Shown here one piece after another: positions 48,101-54,978 of a DNA stretch of 64,000 nucleotides. A program made the position numbers and the translations under genes. The notes under the pieces were generated by a model. That model saw only the letters and a program-made list of their open reading frames with translations. It was not told where the DNA came from and searched no databases. How positions within the stretch are numbered: the first letter of the stretch is position 1; every line of letters starts with the position of its first letter. The stretch is from NCBI GenBank assembly GCA_009829735.1, contig CM020618.1:9267119-9331118 (forward strand), read 5' to 3'. This stretch comes from Pyropia yezoensis. Taxonomy: Eukaryota; Rhodophyta; Bangiophyceae; Bangiales; Bangiaceae.

Positions 48101-51100
48101 CTGGCCCTGCGACTGCTGACCACTCTTACTGCCCCTAAGACATTGCGGGAAGTGGTGGACGTGGGTGAGCGTTCCCTGGAGCTATTTGAGTTGGTCACCC
48201 GGCTGCTCGCCCCCCGGCACCGGAGGCGGTACTTGGCAACCCACGAGTTCTTGTCGCGTCTCGCATCGTTGATTGAGGAGGAGGCGGTTGCGCTACGCGA
48301 TGGCGAGCTGGCGCGCTGTGACTCGCGCCGTTTTGAGCTGTCGCACGGATTCGTGCTACATCGACTGGTGCTGCTGCTGCGACAGGTGCTGTCATTGGCG
48401 GAGGAGTCGGGCGGTGGCGTCGACGACAGTGACCCAGGGCAAAAGGAGGATGTTGATGTGGAGGCGGACGTCGATGAGATTGATGTCAGCGACGACGGAA
48501 GCATTGCGTCCAGCTTGCTGGGCGGTGTGCTGGTCGGTGCTACTCTTCGCGCTTACCTCGCGGTGCGCTGCCTTGTTGCCCGCCGCACGCGCCTGACCGA
48601 CGAGTGCGCCGCGGTTTTGTCCGAGCTTTTGTCATCCCGGTCGCTCCTCTTCCGCCGCGATGGGGAGCCTGTGCTTGAGGCATGTGTGGTGGAGCTGGCG
48701 GTTGCACGAGGCCCAAGCGTGGCGGTCCTTGTTGAGCAGCTGTGTGATCTGTTGTGGCCCAAGGAGGTGCGCTCCTCCGTACCTCTGCTTTTGACAAAGG
48801 CGCCATCACAGGAGGAGTTTATTCGTGGAAGCATGTCACGCAGCCCGTACGACTCGGCCGAGGTGGGCGAGCTGATGCGGGACGTCAAGAACAGGATCTG
48901 TCGGGACCTCGACCTGGCCGGCCTTTTGGACGACGACTTTGGGATGGAGTTATTGGTGGCCGGTAATCTCATCAAGCTAGACCTACCCATCGCCGCTGTG
49001 TATCGCAACGTGTGGTTGCCGGCAGTAATGGCACCCGCGCTGACAGCCGCTGGGCGTGGTGGGGGCGGGGGTGGCGGTGGCCGCGGGCGCCATGCGGCGT
49101 TCCCACCTGCGGTTGTGCGAGGGCGCCGGTCGGGGCGTGGACGACAGGAGGGGCCAGTCAGCGCTGGTGCTTCACCTGTGCTTGGCAGCGGAGGCGGTGG
49201 GGCGATCGGCCGACTGCTCGCATCGCCCCCTGTCGGCGGGCCGGCTTCGGCTGCCGGCCGGCCACGGCGCGGGGACCGTTCGCAACCAGGCCGGGGACCC
49301 TCCCCGCCTGATTCGGAGCATCCCATGATGGTGGTCTTTCGCCTCACAGGCTTGGACGGTGAGGCCACTGAGCCCATCATCGAGTCTCTTCAAAACCCTG
49401 AAGAGGAGGGAGGGGGTGTGGAGGTGGAGGCCGTGGATGCGTTTGCGCGGGCCGGAGGCGTGGCCACTTTGCTGGCCGTTCTTCGCGGAGTGGCCAGCTG
49501 GGATGACGATGCGGAGCGGGCGGTTCGGGAGCCAGCCTTGCGCATCCTGCGCGCGTGCTGCGAGGTAGGCGCCGCGTGTGCAACGCTGGCGGCCACGACG
49601 GGGGCAGTGGGGATGCTCCTCGACTGTGCCGCAGCTGCGCTGGCGTCAGAGCCTGGCGAGGCCGCCGCCGAAGCGCTGCTGCTGGCAGCCGAGAAGATTC
49701 TCGCCAAAGACCTGGACGAAGACGCACTGGATACAGTCGCTCCTGTTGCACAAGATGGCGCGGTGGGCTCTTTGTCGCTTGATGGCCACCCCAGCAGCGT
49801 CTCACTCGGTGGCGGCGGTGGTGGCGCAGGGGAGGCCGGTGGCAATGGCACCTCGGAGGGCCTCGGCCGGCGGCGGCGTCGGCAGCTGGAGAGCAGCTCC
49901 GTACTGGACGAGCGAGAGGTGGTGGCTCGCCTGGAGCGCTTTCTCGCGTGGCTCCCTGTATCGTCAGCGCGCGCCAGTGGCACCCTGCTGCACGTGTTGC
50001 CGCACCTCATGCGTGGCCTACCATCGGCGGTGGACGCGGTCGTCGCGCACTTCCGGACTCACTTGGCGTGGGGGGAACTGAACACCAGCGCCCGTGCTGC
50101 GGCGGCAGCGTCGCAGTTGGCTGCCCTCCTCCGGTCGGCCCCCGCTGACAGCCGCGGCCGCGCTCTGCGACGGGCTGTCGCGACGGGTCCCGATGGGGTG
50201 GCTGCCCGCGGGGTGGCCTTCCTCGCTGCAGCCTTCCCGTTCCCCAAGGTAGACCACGAGGCGGCTTGGGAGGCCTCCCTGTGTCTGCCCGGCGCGCCTC
50301 TGGCGTTGGAGCTTCTGGCGGGGGCGGGCGACACGTGCGGGCCAGCCATTGAAGCGTTGCTGCCGACGCTCGTTGCCCTCGAGCGGACCGCGTCGAGCAG
50401 CGCCATTGGCTCGCGTGCGGAGGATGTCCTCGAGTCGCTTGCGAACGCGCCAGCTCTGGCCACCCAGGTTAAGGCTGTCCGCGACGAGGCACGTGCGGCG
50501 CGGCGGGCAGCGGCCATGGCCGCCCGCGCCGCCGTGCTGCGCGACGCGGGTATCATGGCAAGCGGGCCGAATAGCTCCCGCTTGACCGCTGCCTCACTGG
50601 GCAGCACACCCCCGTCTGTCGGCCTCCACCCTCGCACGCCTGGAGGCGCGGCTGCCTCATCGACGGCGACCCCGATGGTACCGTCGTCCCAGCTGCCGCG
50701 GCATGTATCCCCCTCGGCCCGCGTGGCGGCCGCGTCCATGTCCATGGACGCCCTCGCGGACGCTGTAGAGGATGAGGTTGGTCCCTCGTGCGTGGTGTGT
50801 GGCGATGGCTTCCGGTCGCGGCCCGAAGAGGCGCTCGCGGTCTACGCGTACACCAAGCGGGTGGCGCTGGTGCTTCCGCCAGCGCCGCCCGCGGATCCAC
50901 TGCCACCGCCAGCCGCTGCCGCCTCGAGCAGCGCGGCTGACCCGTCGCCGCCCGCATCGCAGGCGTCGGGGCGTGTCCCAGGGGGTCCAGACTCCACTTC
51001 GATGGCGACCGTCGCCAGTGATGATGGTTCCGAGTCGACGGCGGACACCGCCCCCGAGTCGTACGCCACTTCTTCCGTGCGGTCGAGCAGCGTGGCCACC

Positions 51101-52480
51101 TCCCCACCGCTGCACCCGCTTGCGGGCGAGCTGGTCGGCGGCCGGGGTCCCGCTGTCGCCGCTCCAGACCCCCCTCCCTCCTCTTCGTCATCGATGGCTG
51201 CGTCTGCGTCGCCAATAGCAACGTCCATGGCCGCCACACCAGCCACAACTGCGGTCGCACCCGTGGCGGTTTTTGCGTTTACGAGCGTAACCCATTGGAA
51301 TGCAGTGCACCCGGCGTGCCATCGGGAGGCGGCGCGCGCGGCGCGCAGCAACCGGGCGTCGCGGGACGAGTGGGAGGACGCGGCGCTGCGCAACTCCCAG
51401 ACTCGGTGCAACAACCTCATCCCTCTTCGCCCCCCCGCCACGGCGGTGTCCCCCGACAGTGAGGGCGGTGGCGGCCGCGGTGGCGCTGGTGGCTCTGGCG
51501 CCCCCGTTGCCACCCCCGCCGTCCGGGCGGCGGCGTCTGCCAGCTACGCCACGAGCGTGGACTATTACTTCGGCCGCCTCCCGGCGCTGGCCCGTTCGGG
51601 CCTGCCGCAGGTGAAGCTCGCCCTCCACGAGCTGTCAGCTGCGCTGATGCGATTTGCCAGTTCAGAGGTTGGTGTCTTCTCCGCAGACGCCCGTGGCGGT
51701 GGAGCGCACAGTAACGCGGCTGTGTTGCTGCCGTTGATGCACCTAGCTTCGCATGTCATGGACCGCACGGGCGGCGGCCGGTCGCACGCCCGCGCACTGG
51801 GCGCCTACTTGATGCCTCCCAGCGGGGACGCTGCCAGCGGCGGCGGCGGCAGCGGGGGGCAGCCCACTGGCTCCGCCGTGGCGCCGGCCGTCTCGGCGGG
51901 CGCGACGCCCGTGGCTGGGGAGGGCATGGCGTTTCACCTGGCGCTGTCGCTGCTGCTGCACCCCCCCGACGCGTGGGCCGCCGCCGCCCGCCCGTTTGCC
52001 GACGCGGCGTGCCGGGAGCTAGCCGCCACTGACCACAGTGGCAGCGGCGGGGAGCGTCTGAGCCGCCCCCGCGCGCGGGCGCTGCTAGGCGTTGTGGACC
52101 GTCTGCAGCGGTGGCTCAAGGCGCCCCGATTTGACCCGGCAGCGGCAGCGGCAGAGGTGGTGGTGGATGGCAGGCCACCGCCGTCGCCGCCGCCGCTGCC
52201 GCCGCCGCCGCTGCCGTCGCCGTCGGCCACGGCTCCCGCCGACGATGCCGAGGCGTGGCGCCGGCGGTGGATGTTGGTGGTGGGTGCAGATGAAGCGACG
52301 CCGGGCGCCCTTGCGGACGACCTGTCGGTCTATTGGGAGACTACCATCGTCGCGCCGGGGGGGCTGGCCGCGGGTGGCATGGCCGCGGCGCTCGCTGCCA
52401 ACGCCGTCGTCGGCTACCGCCGCGCCGAAGCGGTGGAGGAGCCGTGGCGGCGGGCCGTGTGTCGGGCTTTGGATCCATAG
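33197..52480 (+). CDS. UBR4: UBR4/BIG-type E3 ubiquitin ligase, single exon
   Basis: A giant E3 of about 6427 residues; animal UBR4 and plant BIG are about 5100-5200. It should act in the cytosol in N-degron recognition and quality-control ubiquitination. A UBR box lies at about 1765-1820 (CTFTTTG ... FFCDCSA), with the full Cys/His set. A propeller-like region follows (about 2155-2630), then a ZZ finger (3215-3265), a jelly-roll-like segment (about 4040-4138) and the Cys-rich module starting CPRC at 4171 with the NENAYQCRQC-type core (here CHENAYQCRQC). At the C-terminus is the hemiRING: C5865, C5868, H6033, H6038, C6041, H6042. Long Ala/Ser/Gly/Pro stretches explain the extra length. No stop or intron interrupts 19.3 kb. 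The start at 33197 is the first in-frame ATG; an out-of-frame ATG at 33148 is an alternative if the GC-run nearby is misread. Confidence 0.95.
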   Translation: MRSAAVRHAASPTRGGGGGGGTSPSVQALLAAWDLPPVVLSVPPASPGAAAPSLTLADALASPAGARLSVPLDDERMVVAVAPEGEVSHGSLDEASPLPPSTPPLPPPQALALDEDGTSLHWALVDAAAVVALANIVSSAAAVSSACGIGSGVGGSATSSVSAVSMAADAADAVSALERLFPNAPRPGNGGDAAAGAMSSPSRLCALFSHASLLGLVGSAAVSTSPWWGSASGGGRGLPPSGRGSSERGVLFPASPPLLVFGEVGASAALTSAAAALAAGARGGRGSDAMGLLDVSARCLWLAAAAADLETDVAAVKDLDGSAGGHPLTADGVRRGATMAAVSNLLSAAESVAAAAAVAPALEPGPWLAAAAVAAAAVGGVLPPVGVRGLFCATFGGLAAPPVVASAVAADPSRPLALSLNASGRPATEAALAAALVATNTGGAADVLSTAVAATRRRPRGVHPQTADDLVARASRLPPGGLAVCVSAAGTLLPSTVAPTPPVVLAAPVWATASGGKSAAAVEDGAVQELVASALGAYVERVDRRAVEGLTGGNLAGVLATHLLTVVHDSVACVAEAAEIAIAAEASTAATSIGTDTVACSTPPASTSASGEPDSMPGTPAGGPTSGEAAPGGPPSLGSSPRGGMFGSLFVEPPSPAARTTGPTGRLRGAGGVRRMTSADALARSRREAAAQAFGAAALGLEALGTAVGLGPPLTEASAIVLLGGLFHLSVTMANVLILPSGSGKEGGGNSGALDPTGSPAMISAADAEAAMASLVALSPLLECATLAVLEAVSSSGVDPSVVVGDVLDHPAGTPQASAPEVVIATLPAASAAWATTVLDWLRQACPSAVVGTVGGRLVRAYAASLRDLAAPTASTAAASGLHLESVGRASNAAFFLAAHGLALSVEQGPPCRSDGLLSSLHILFGLLSPPSRPASAGGDAPTVVLPLAMDARAVAALLALTELALLLFAHPQRAPEVARAARRALGVSFGPAGGRSLTGLAGLADAPPDAFSGWVTALISRLEPLPLRGAPVDGAVSVLFLRAALSAARAADAVYMPLCSAPAGNGGAALGLLHDDWAGSASVVSEGALRLSARLRALAHSNNDEADDDETTAAAAVAGRAASSAGLVHELVDALASGMYAPSLADVLAAVAALHSSRAPTVGHAVVAEALTRSWLHDARTSAAATDSLDALLAPPQLAALLEMVGSWVAATSGGAVDWSDGDLPTRAAVDAAAVLPPVPAYRIDALHSMHMIALDICIVRMVALNAALDAVCMLACATGRGAVDTAAARMAASIAAGLVPTEVRVSPDAAAPPPPPPSTASSLRPQPSSSTWLGTHGLPRAAASALSLLVRWIRARADAAGVADVDAYAAALRVVSAHGLVRAVSAAAAGTAALSTWSGNAVSSTSAAMRSVFCLPGEDDGGGERATTIDPPLRATSVALDADLRSLLPPPVSLASTVTAALRSAAGKDLSEGGPADDGAGLCALTALIEEAPTTADASMWRCVVGAALDEATVAPCDMGTAPFRTLIAAVVVESTNDGAAAALQSLFQALAGDSHGATAAIAAATAVLAALRAIEATSLSFDTLRRGVEFAAVAARHGSDSSLSVANDLVSLLWELLVALQLPEAPLPDAIEAAAGTADVPAVSPEREAGATRDAAASARCRKVHLLVSALDTACRAVASAVRQPGAALDTSDCGRDSVKDGGGVGGNDGGSDSDDSPTDDGFASPSHTVSCASGDDDDDSLTDMEEAEELATEAALAARCCTFTTTGSEFVEQHWYFCYTCGLSGSEGVCGVCARVCHAGHEVAYSRLSRFFCDCSAVAAAAAAAQAAALGAMPIGQQLGIGGVRGSLSPPPPPPPPPVRAGAGSVGRLRHISSLSSRRNMPLHWSRMGAAASGRLGGAGGGGRGSDGGRGSGVGEGGGRGGGPPAPREEPPASGGRFCICMEPRPPPSLSELRALRRDRRSLRRSRQAAAAAAAGAAHDNDRGVAAQAADAARDLYKALAEGASAMRSDARRHASQVTQAWRHELAGLVSAVDTLFWGVAAAAEEKGGGAWQSPLQLTGASTVSSNSVCESLLSTVQSAVRSCFLPTAGVGCAGVTSVPGSHSYGGLPSPPSTWPEARGVGEVVGSAARLSWGLFSHAGTIRGGSASALRRSSVGVDLASGGGSLLVADASGRVALADPAGRITLATLPALLALPTVPPTSTGANAGDDGAAAASSSGQSSLDRSALQTLSQTEADFPVAGLEFHPFDRRYLLIYGDTRCEVWKLDADTGRVCGRLGVEVGVVDGGGRDGDNRMLSAAWMVDAGGPIARVLATTRQFVKVFDLDEDALCPSYFLSLPVSGPPPVLSLTSLSGGEAIVACAMYPLYGDGLDRDEADSALRQARLAGGMLAVLVLTSAGRIFIAIPSDEERGPVDLAFVVDLMAPPDDPKLSPVSERSRPVCLAILQCPRLVVVGFENGTMMAATLNVTACRLERISRFSSALPGVTSRALRPLPGAPGHLLVWSRGRGLSHTALVRFDGPEAIAVQLALGHVGGITTRVDGAAVVLPAPALSAASGRGCAAVSMSLMGTVAVSAASVCLPPRPAVLLLLDDGAIHRVDVAGAEVGPASAPSVDVAALLRGTTVTARLGLRAKRAARGGARGGSGGHRANHSVEGSVAEAAAAAYGGYVSIPPVVSFFEQTRSLTDGVTLGGDVLRCSGGITAERARVLLAGGGSAASSTLVAPDPHRPFRVKVHVDSRGSVVVGLRLQVGCTPSSAGRLPGAVRVHGRTVDVAFGGRETSRSVGSAGGGGDGGSLGVRRWVDVPLTVAESEASPRDVTLELDPPTSGGSGGAFGDGCAALDALEVHSVCAAEFADRLSRWKVRARRVLAERRVAEEAREADREHRLEAGARLRRRRGVRCLPPELACAGAAVRLLIASGLACSSSVSGIVRQLLEASIMLRAAGDTDSAVRVESGRLLLSSQCERAASQLLLAASKSNDDALGASEGVDAALRRIRWDVTTKVASDQLGRLAAGRSLASPDTLAVLLRMVSHALPVPPDVAYANRDAARQVAALLSTLFGALGSTGRSQFPSLLSAADDLTDVLVSWLQTDLAATPCKSGERTASGPSAALDALLGLLTGHDPTLRALVARRLYEAATRSLPGVTHYSPPEDVHGVEDAQGGARAALLGSAGVGVSTTSTTDPSVGGSVGSGEDAAARTVASVPPPNSSPWAYRCDRCNQLQRSEWWHCTACPDFDLCTACVRLTDGLQLPHVPSHVLLRRTAASEVADEDDSSAAVPAGGNGSPPPSSESPLPQQLASSKSRGTPLSALGFVHSLLSVLLPGVFSQVAGVRLLDGAQLCLALALFSCEASPTAVVSDASAAAAGNSLPNATGPDVEPPLDVPRVSLASSVDALGSVRSRLEVVFDAFHPLLAGAADLSAADWGQPRRLATQTAYVRLRTLLGLVEADVSTAACHTVELLYRGGLLPRFVNQLHVVAVQLVADATRGEANGAVADLPSAVPDATNGVANGRSGTVDPAEAVVLSTLPTASSCLGVSFAPLLSRPLSVASRGRVSGSGMVVDSVFGDASTSNVTGETGAASLEAVCITLLRIMELVLPNYVGGANTEDLRSSVVPTLCVLASLSEQEESHMEALRDSRSDRAAPEAPSNEAATGHAASAARPLPSSIVSCLARRTLLVLCHNDEPAFYDKLDYAAHMRLASELEIEPVHVRPTASASDDRSLADAAAMGAALSATLARATARPVTWRRASACSPRLMKNLFSFASKRGGGAQVAALRLVAIAIGGAADGSVSPTAGGSALLSLERGTGTSRKTDSSSAPVSAATTADTSAAGAASTATPLAPVDEVVAHLDALFGDYVLGKQDAAARAAAASVLVALLERCSVRDSEVAGSSNGVRNCDAALFDAPASDDRSLSRQALLALLRRKILKYLPSAAAAGKLGYELLIVFQRAIVLGRTTQGGPELDAASMFEVEAARLLVTLTELCGRFLTAHPNAHVYKALASAITLDGYFLESEPCLTCSASACGDVAPRPTRVDILRLESKFTESALLYRLSAPQSVAGVAVSIVEPRGRRVRRVQVYTSPRFVSDGAELKRQDHPWRLVAVLTLGPTQTEAKMDLPVAVVASNVKVAFTDFHPSTDSSGGLGGGGTGSGGGGSGRSADVSGERLQCPRCSRPVNDRHGICRNCHENAYQCRQCRNINYEHLDAFLCNECGFCKYGRFDFTLVASPSFAAERVENEADRLRASAVIEEETASVYQRYESLTALRAALVRVIASPELLMADGAEDPTAAGMAAQAPATGTGTAPRSRLTTAPATSAAASRGAGVSAAAATAPAVTSAAPWPPIHLGSPGDDGARASEAAGLEIFLRSPFIRESLVGGGDATGHGGRSTIDPGLASTIISAAGGTGGALNPAALEALLGGRLDSLSSTAALLASLSGTGGAVEPSTPPSVRPQRSTLRRGDRVARDAPVAGRDRADGAGAVAPPPPSAPSAAPASGGSNSAGSRAAGVGPAAIDMAPGPSPVSKHVALLASMYGGSCKEAFITLSRGVRTLLATREELVRYASSLQQQGVPRSDVAAESQSAIPASLKNAAAGEMRPVESVGTDQDLISRSVAARLLRCYGCVQSFMSRCLPLALDFSRNSPAARSVFLARHLAIHLLSSSAVLDSAAAQDAARQLVALLCDHDLGTTVAVGGLISKKLDFCIDSHASLDIAIAARGELAALEALAAAVGVAGDGVACRRDDSDEDNDDGDSVRDAARAAEGLDHELWEMRLRLVLRLLFRAADKAASSCAVAEHIILPCVRAASHLVGAVSVGGDAVSDAGGHDGPCADESGAAEPESGGELPSKDGVDYRAWASGRQSYADWLERKCEATSEGDRAGDNPDAQTALDTGTLLGVVDGSSASTSSTSGGHSSSSSMAESGELGDDVLAMTGNKSWVLRLLLETPSSAVRQETASLVESLIGDNETLALRLLTTLTAPKTLREVVDVGERSLELFELVTRLLAPRHRRRYLATHEFLSRLASLIEEEAVALRDGELARCDSRRFELSHGFVLHRLVLLLRQVLSLAEESGGGVDDSDPGQKEDVDVEADVDEIDVSDDGSIASSLLGGVLVGATLRAYLAVRCLVARRTRLTDECAAVLSELLSSRSLLFRRDGEPVLEACVVELAVARGPSVAVLVEQLCDLLWPKEVRSSVPLLLTKAPSQEEFIRGSMSRSPYDSAEVGELMRDVKNRICRDLDLAGLLDDDFGMELLVAGNLIKLDLPIAAVYRNVWLPAVMAPALTAAGRGGGGGGGGRGRHAAFPPAVVRGRRSGRGRQEGPVSAGASPVLGSGGGGAIGRLLASPPVGGPASAAGRPRRGDRSQPGRGPSPPDSEHPMMVVFRLTGLDGEATEPIIESLQNPEEEGGGVEVEAVDAFARAGGVATLLAVLRGVASWDDDAERAVREPALRILRACCEVGAACATLAATTGAVGMLLDCAAAALASEPGEAAAEALLLAAEKILAKDLDEDALDTVAPVAQDGAVGSLSLDGHPSSVSLGGGGGGAGEAGGNGTSEGLGRRRRRQLESSSVLDEREVVARLERFLAWLPVSSARASGTLLHVLPHLMRGLPSAVDAVVAHFRTHLAWGELNTSARAAAAASQLAALLRSAPADSRGRALRRAVATGPDGVAARGVAFLAAAFPFPKVDHEAAWEASLCLPGAPLALELLAGAGDTCGPAIEALLPTLVALERTASSSAIGSRAEDVLESLANAPALATQVKAVRDEARAARRAAAMAARAAVLRDAGIMASGPNSSRLTAASLGSTPPSVGLHPRTPGGAAASSTATPMVPSSQLPRHVSPSARVAAASMSMDALADAVEDEVGPSCVVCGDGFRSRPEEALAVYAYTKRVALVLPPAPPADPLPPPAAAASSSAADPSPPASQASGRVPGGPDSTSMATVASDDGSESTADTAPESYATSSVRSSSVATSPPLHPLAGELVGGRGPAVAAPDPPPSSSSSMAASASPIATSMAATPATTAVAPVAVFAFTSVTHWNAVHPACHREAARAARSNRASRDEWEDAALRNSQTRCNNLIPLRPPATAVSPDSEGGGGRGGAGGSGAPVATPAVRAAASASYATSVDYYFGRLPALARSGLPQVKLALHELSAALMRFASSEVGVFSADARGGGAHSNAAVLLPLMHLASHVMDRTGGGRSHARALGAYLMPPSGDAASGGGGSGGQPTGSAVAPAVSAGATPVAGEGMAFHLALSLLLHPPDAWAAAARPFADAACRELAATDHSGSGGERLSRPRARALLGVVDRLQRWLKAPRFDPAAAAAEVVVDGRPPPSPPPLPPPPLPSPSATAPADDAEAWRRRWMLVVGADEATPGALADDLSVYWETTIVAPGGLAAGGMAAALAANAVVGYRRAEAVEEPWRRAVCRALDP

Positions 52481-52857
52481 AGGCAACTCTTATTTTCTTG
52501 TGTGTGTCCTGTTTTGTTTTTCTTTGCTCTTGTGTGTGCGTATTGGCGCGGTACGGGGCGGCGCTTGTAATTTGGGGTGCTCCTCGACCGTTTTCATAGT
52601 GTTTTTTGAGTCCTGGCGGCGGCGCGCCGGCCCACCGTCACGTGCGCTCGCCCGTGGCTACCACCAGGGAGCGCGACCGCGCGCGGCCGCCTGTACCCGC
52701 CGACGGCATTCAAGTCGCCGCCAGCGCCGACATGTCCGCCGCCCCGGCGGCACCGCAGCCAAATGCCGTAACGCCGCCAGTGGCGGCGGCCAACGACACC
52801 CCCACCCCATCAGCGTCGGCGGTAGTGGTGGTAACGACGGCGACACGTGCTAGAGCT

Positions 52858-52898
52858 GGGGTAGACGCAGGGCAGGGAGGGCCCTGCGTCTCTACCCC
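52858..52898. repeat. Inverted repeat hairpin
   Basis: GGGGTAGACGCAGGGC (52858-52873) pairs with GCCCTGCGTCTCTACCCC (52881-52898), allowing a 2-nt bulge and a 7-nt loop. It lies 378 bp after the UBR4-like stop. It may be a transcript 3' structure or a miniature element relic. Confidence 0.6.
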
Positions 52899-54933
52899 CA
52901 CACCACCCTCAACAGCAGCCGCACGCCGCCCGACCCCACACGCGCGGCGGCCACCGTCGCCGCGTGGTCGTCGTCTGCCACCGCCGCTGCCGCCAGCCGC
53001 CACCACCACGGCCCCGATGGCGCCGCAGTGCGGCACAGCGCCTGCCGCCGCTACCCCACCACCCACCGCAGCCTGCCCACCGCAGGCCGCGGCCATCGCC
53101 GGGGCCGCCGCCCGACCACCAACCCCAACCGCACCGGGGACGGCGTAGGGGATGATGACAGCATCTCTAGTGGTCGCGGGTGGTCCATCCGAGAGATTGC
53201 CCGACGCCACCGGGCAAAACCCCCCCAGCGTCGGCACGACCTCGCCCCACTTGCGCCTGGTACTCCCCGCCGAAAGCTCGCCCGCCGCGGCCAGCCCATT
53301 GTCATTGCCCGTCGTGGCCGCCCCCAGCACCGTCACCGATCGTCGCCGCGCAGCCGCCGCGCCGCCGCCGCCCATGGGCGGCGGCGGTGGCATCCGCCGT
53401 ACGCATGGGGAGGGCCCCCCCCCCAACCCCCTCGCTGGGCACTCCTGCCACCCCCCCCCACCCCAAACGAAGCCACGACCCACAGCGGGGGGGGCGGGGG
53501 CGTGTCCCGAGCGGAGGTGGTACAGGCGGGAAGGGGTTCCCGGTGCGATCGGTTTGTGCCGGGGGGGGGGGGCGGCAAAGAGGTTAGGGGGGCCACCGCC
53601 ACGCCACCCCTGGGGGGCAGACTCTGCCGCCGCCCAAGCAGCGCGCGCGTGGCGGGGATGGGCGGGGGCGGTTGGGGTCCTCGGTTCCACGCGTACGCCC
53701 CGGGCACGGCCTGCGCCACCCTGCCGCCGCCACCCGGCCGCCGCCGCTGAGGCGCGGGGTCCCTCCCCCCCCCCCCCTGGCTCCCTTTCGCGGAGGTGCC
53801 CGCCCGCCATGGCCGCCAGCCATATTGCGAGGGACACCGCCGCCGAAAGGGGGCGGTGGGCGGGATGGTCGGGCGGCGAAGACGGGGCCCGCCCTTTTTC
53901 GCCGGGATCATCCTATATGATGCGCCTCCCCGGGGAGAGCCCCCCCCATGGATCGCGTTGGCTCCCGGCCGACGCGTGATGATGTGGGATACGGGCATGA
54001 CGGACCAACCTGATCCAGCAGATCTTGCTCCAGGGTACTTATCTACTAGAGACGAGGAGCTGGCCTCGGACGCGTAGATGCACCCCATCTGCGCAGCCGC
54101 CCGAGCGAGAGGCCTCTCAAAGAGTGGGCACACAGCCTCCACCATCGCTACCGTTCCCACTGCGGCGCCGCCGACACCCCCCCGCCCACAGCTCCGCCGC
54201 GGCCCCCTCCACAACAAGCCGCAAAGCGCCCATACACCGTGGTGGATACCGAGCCGGCCGCATCCACAGCAGCGCAGCCGCCGGCCGTCGGCACCACCGC
54301 CGCCACTTCTCCGCTTGGCGCCACCTCGCCGCTTTGCGCGGGGGGGTCGCAGCTGAGCGCATGGCGGCGGCGGGGAAGCAGGCAGGGGTAGATTCCACCC
54401 CCTCGACACGCAGCACCCCCCCCACCGAGGCCAACACCGTCCACGTGAACGCCACCCGCCGATGCCAACCGGTCCTCTGCGGCCTTCTCTCTTTTGGCAT
54501 CCACGCCGTAGGACCCTGCGCGCTTGAGTCGCACACGCTGCCCCGGCCACCGCCTTGCCAAAAGCCGCCGCACACGCTCCATCCAGCGCGGGCAACGTCG
54601 TTGCCAAAAGCGGGGGCGATTCCGCTCCCTGCCGTGGCCCCCACCCCCGCGTGAGCGGGATGCGACGGCCAGCACACGGCGTCTCTACCAGCCGAGGGTG
54701 CAGAGACGGCGTTTTCAGGAAGCACAGCGCCGCGGCCACCGTCGCGCACCACGTGGGCGGGTGGACAGCTGCGCAGAGGCGCGGCACCCCCCGCCCCCAC
54801 CTCCCTTTGCTGTTGGCATCCCCTGAGCTCCACTCCCCATTGGCTTTCGTAGCCCCAGAACCAGGTTTGATTGCAAAGGCACCCCTCCCTCCCCCTTTTC
54901 CTCTCCCAAGCACACACAAGCAGCCCCCAGCCA

Positions 54934-54959
54934 CCCCCCCCCCCCCCCCCCCCCCCCCC
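54934..54959. repeat. Homopolymer run of 26 C
   Basis: It lies just downstream (minus-strand sense) of the NYC1/NOL-like gene. The length is likely unstable in sequencing and in nature. Confidence 0.9.
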
Positions 54960-54978
54960 ATCATTGTACCCCCCTCTG

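Larger units (their letters stand above)
52481..54978. other. Intergenic, GC-rich low complexity
   Basis: The first 100 bp after the UBR4-like stop are T-rich (52490-52560) and probably hold its 3' UTR. The rest is Pro/Ala/Arg-coding-like on every strand, with no family motif. The long frames here (52710-53837 and 53333-54982, both minus) look like GC artefacts. Confidence 0.5.
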
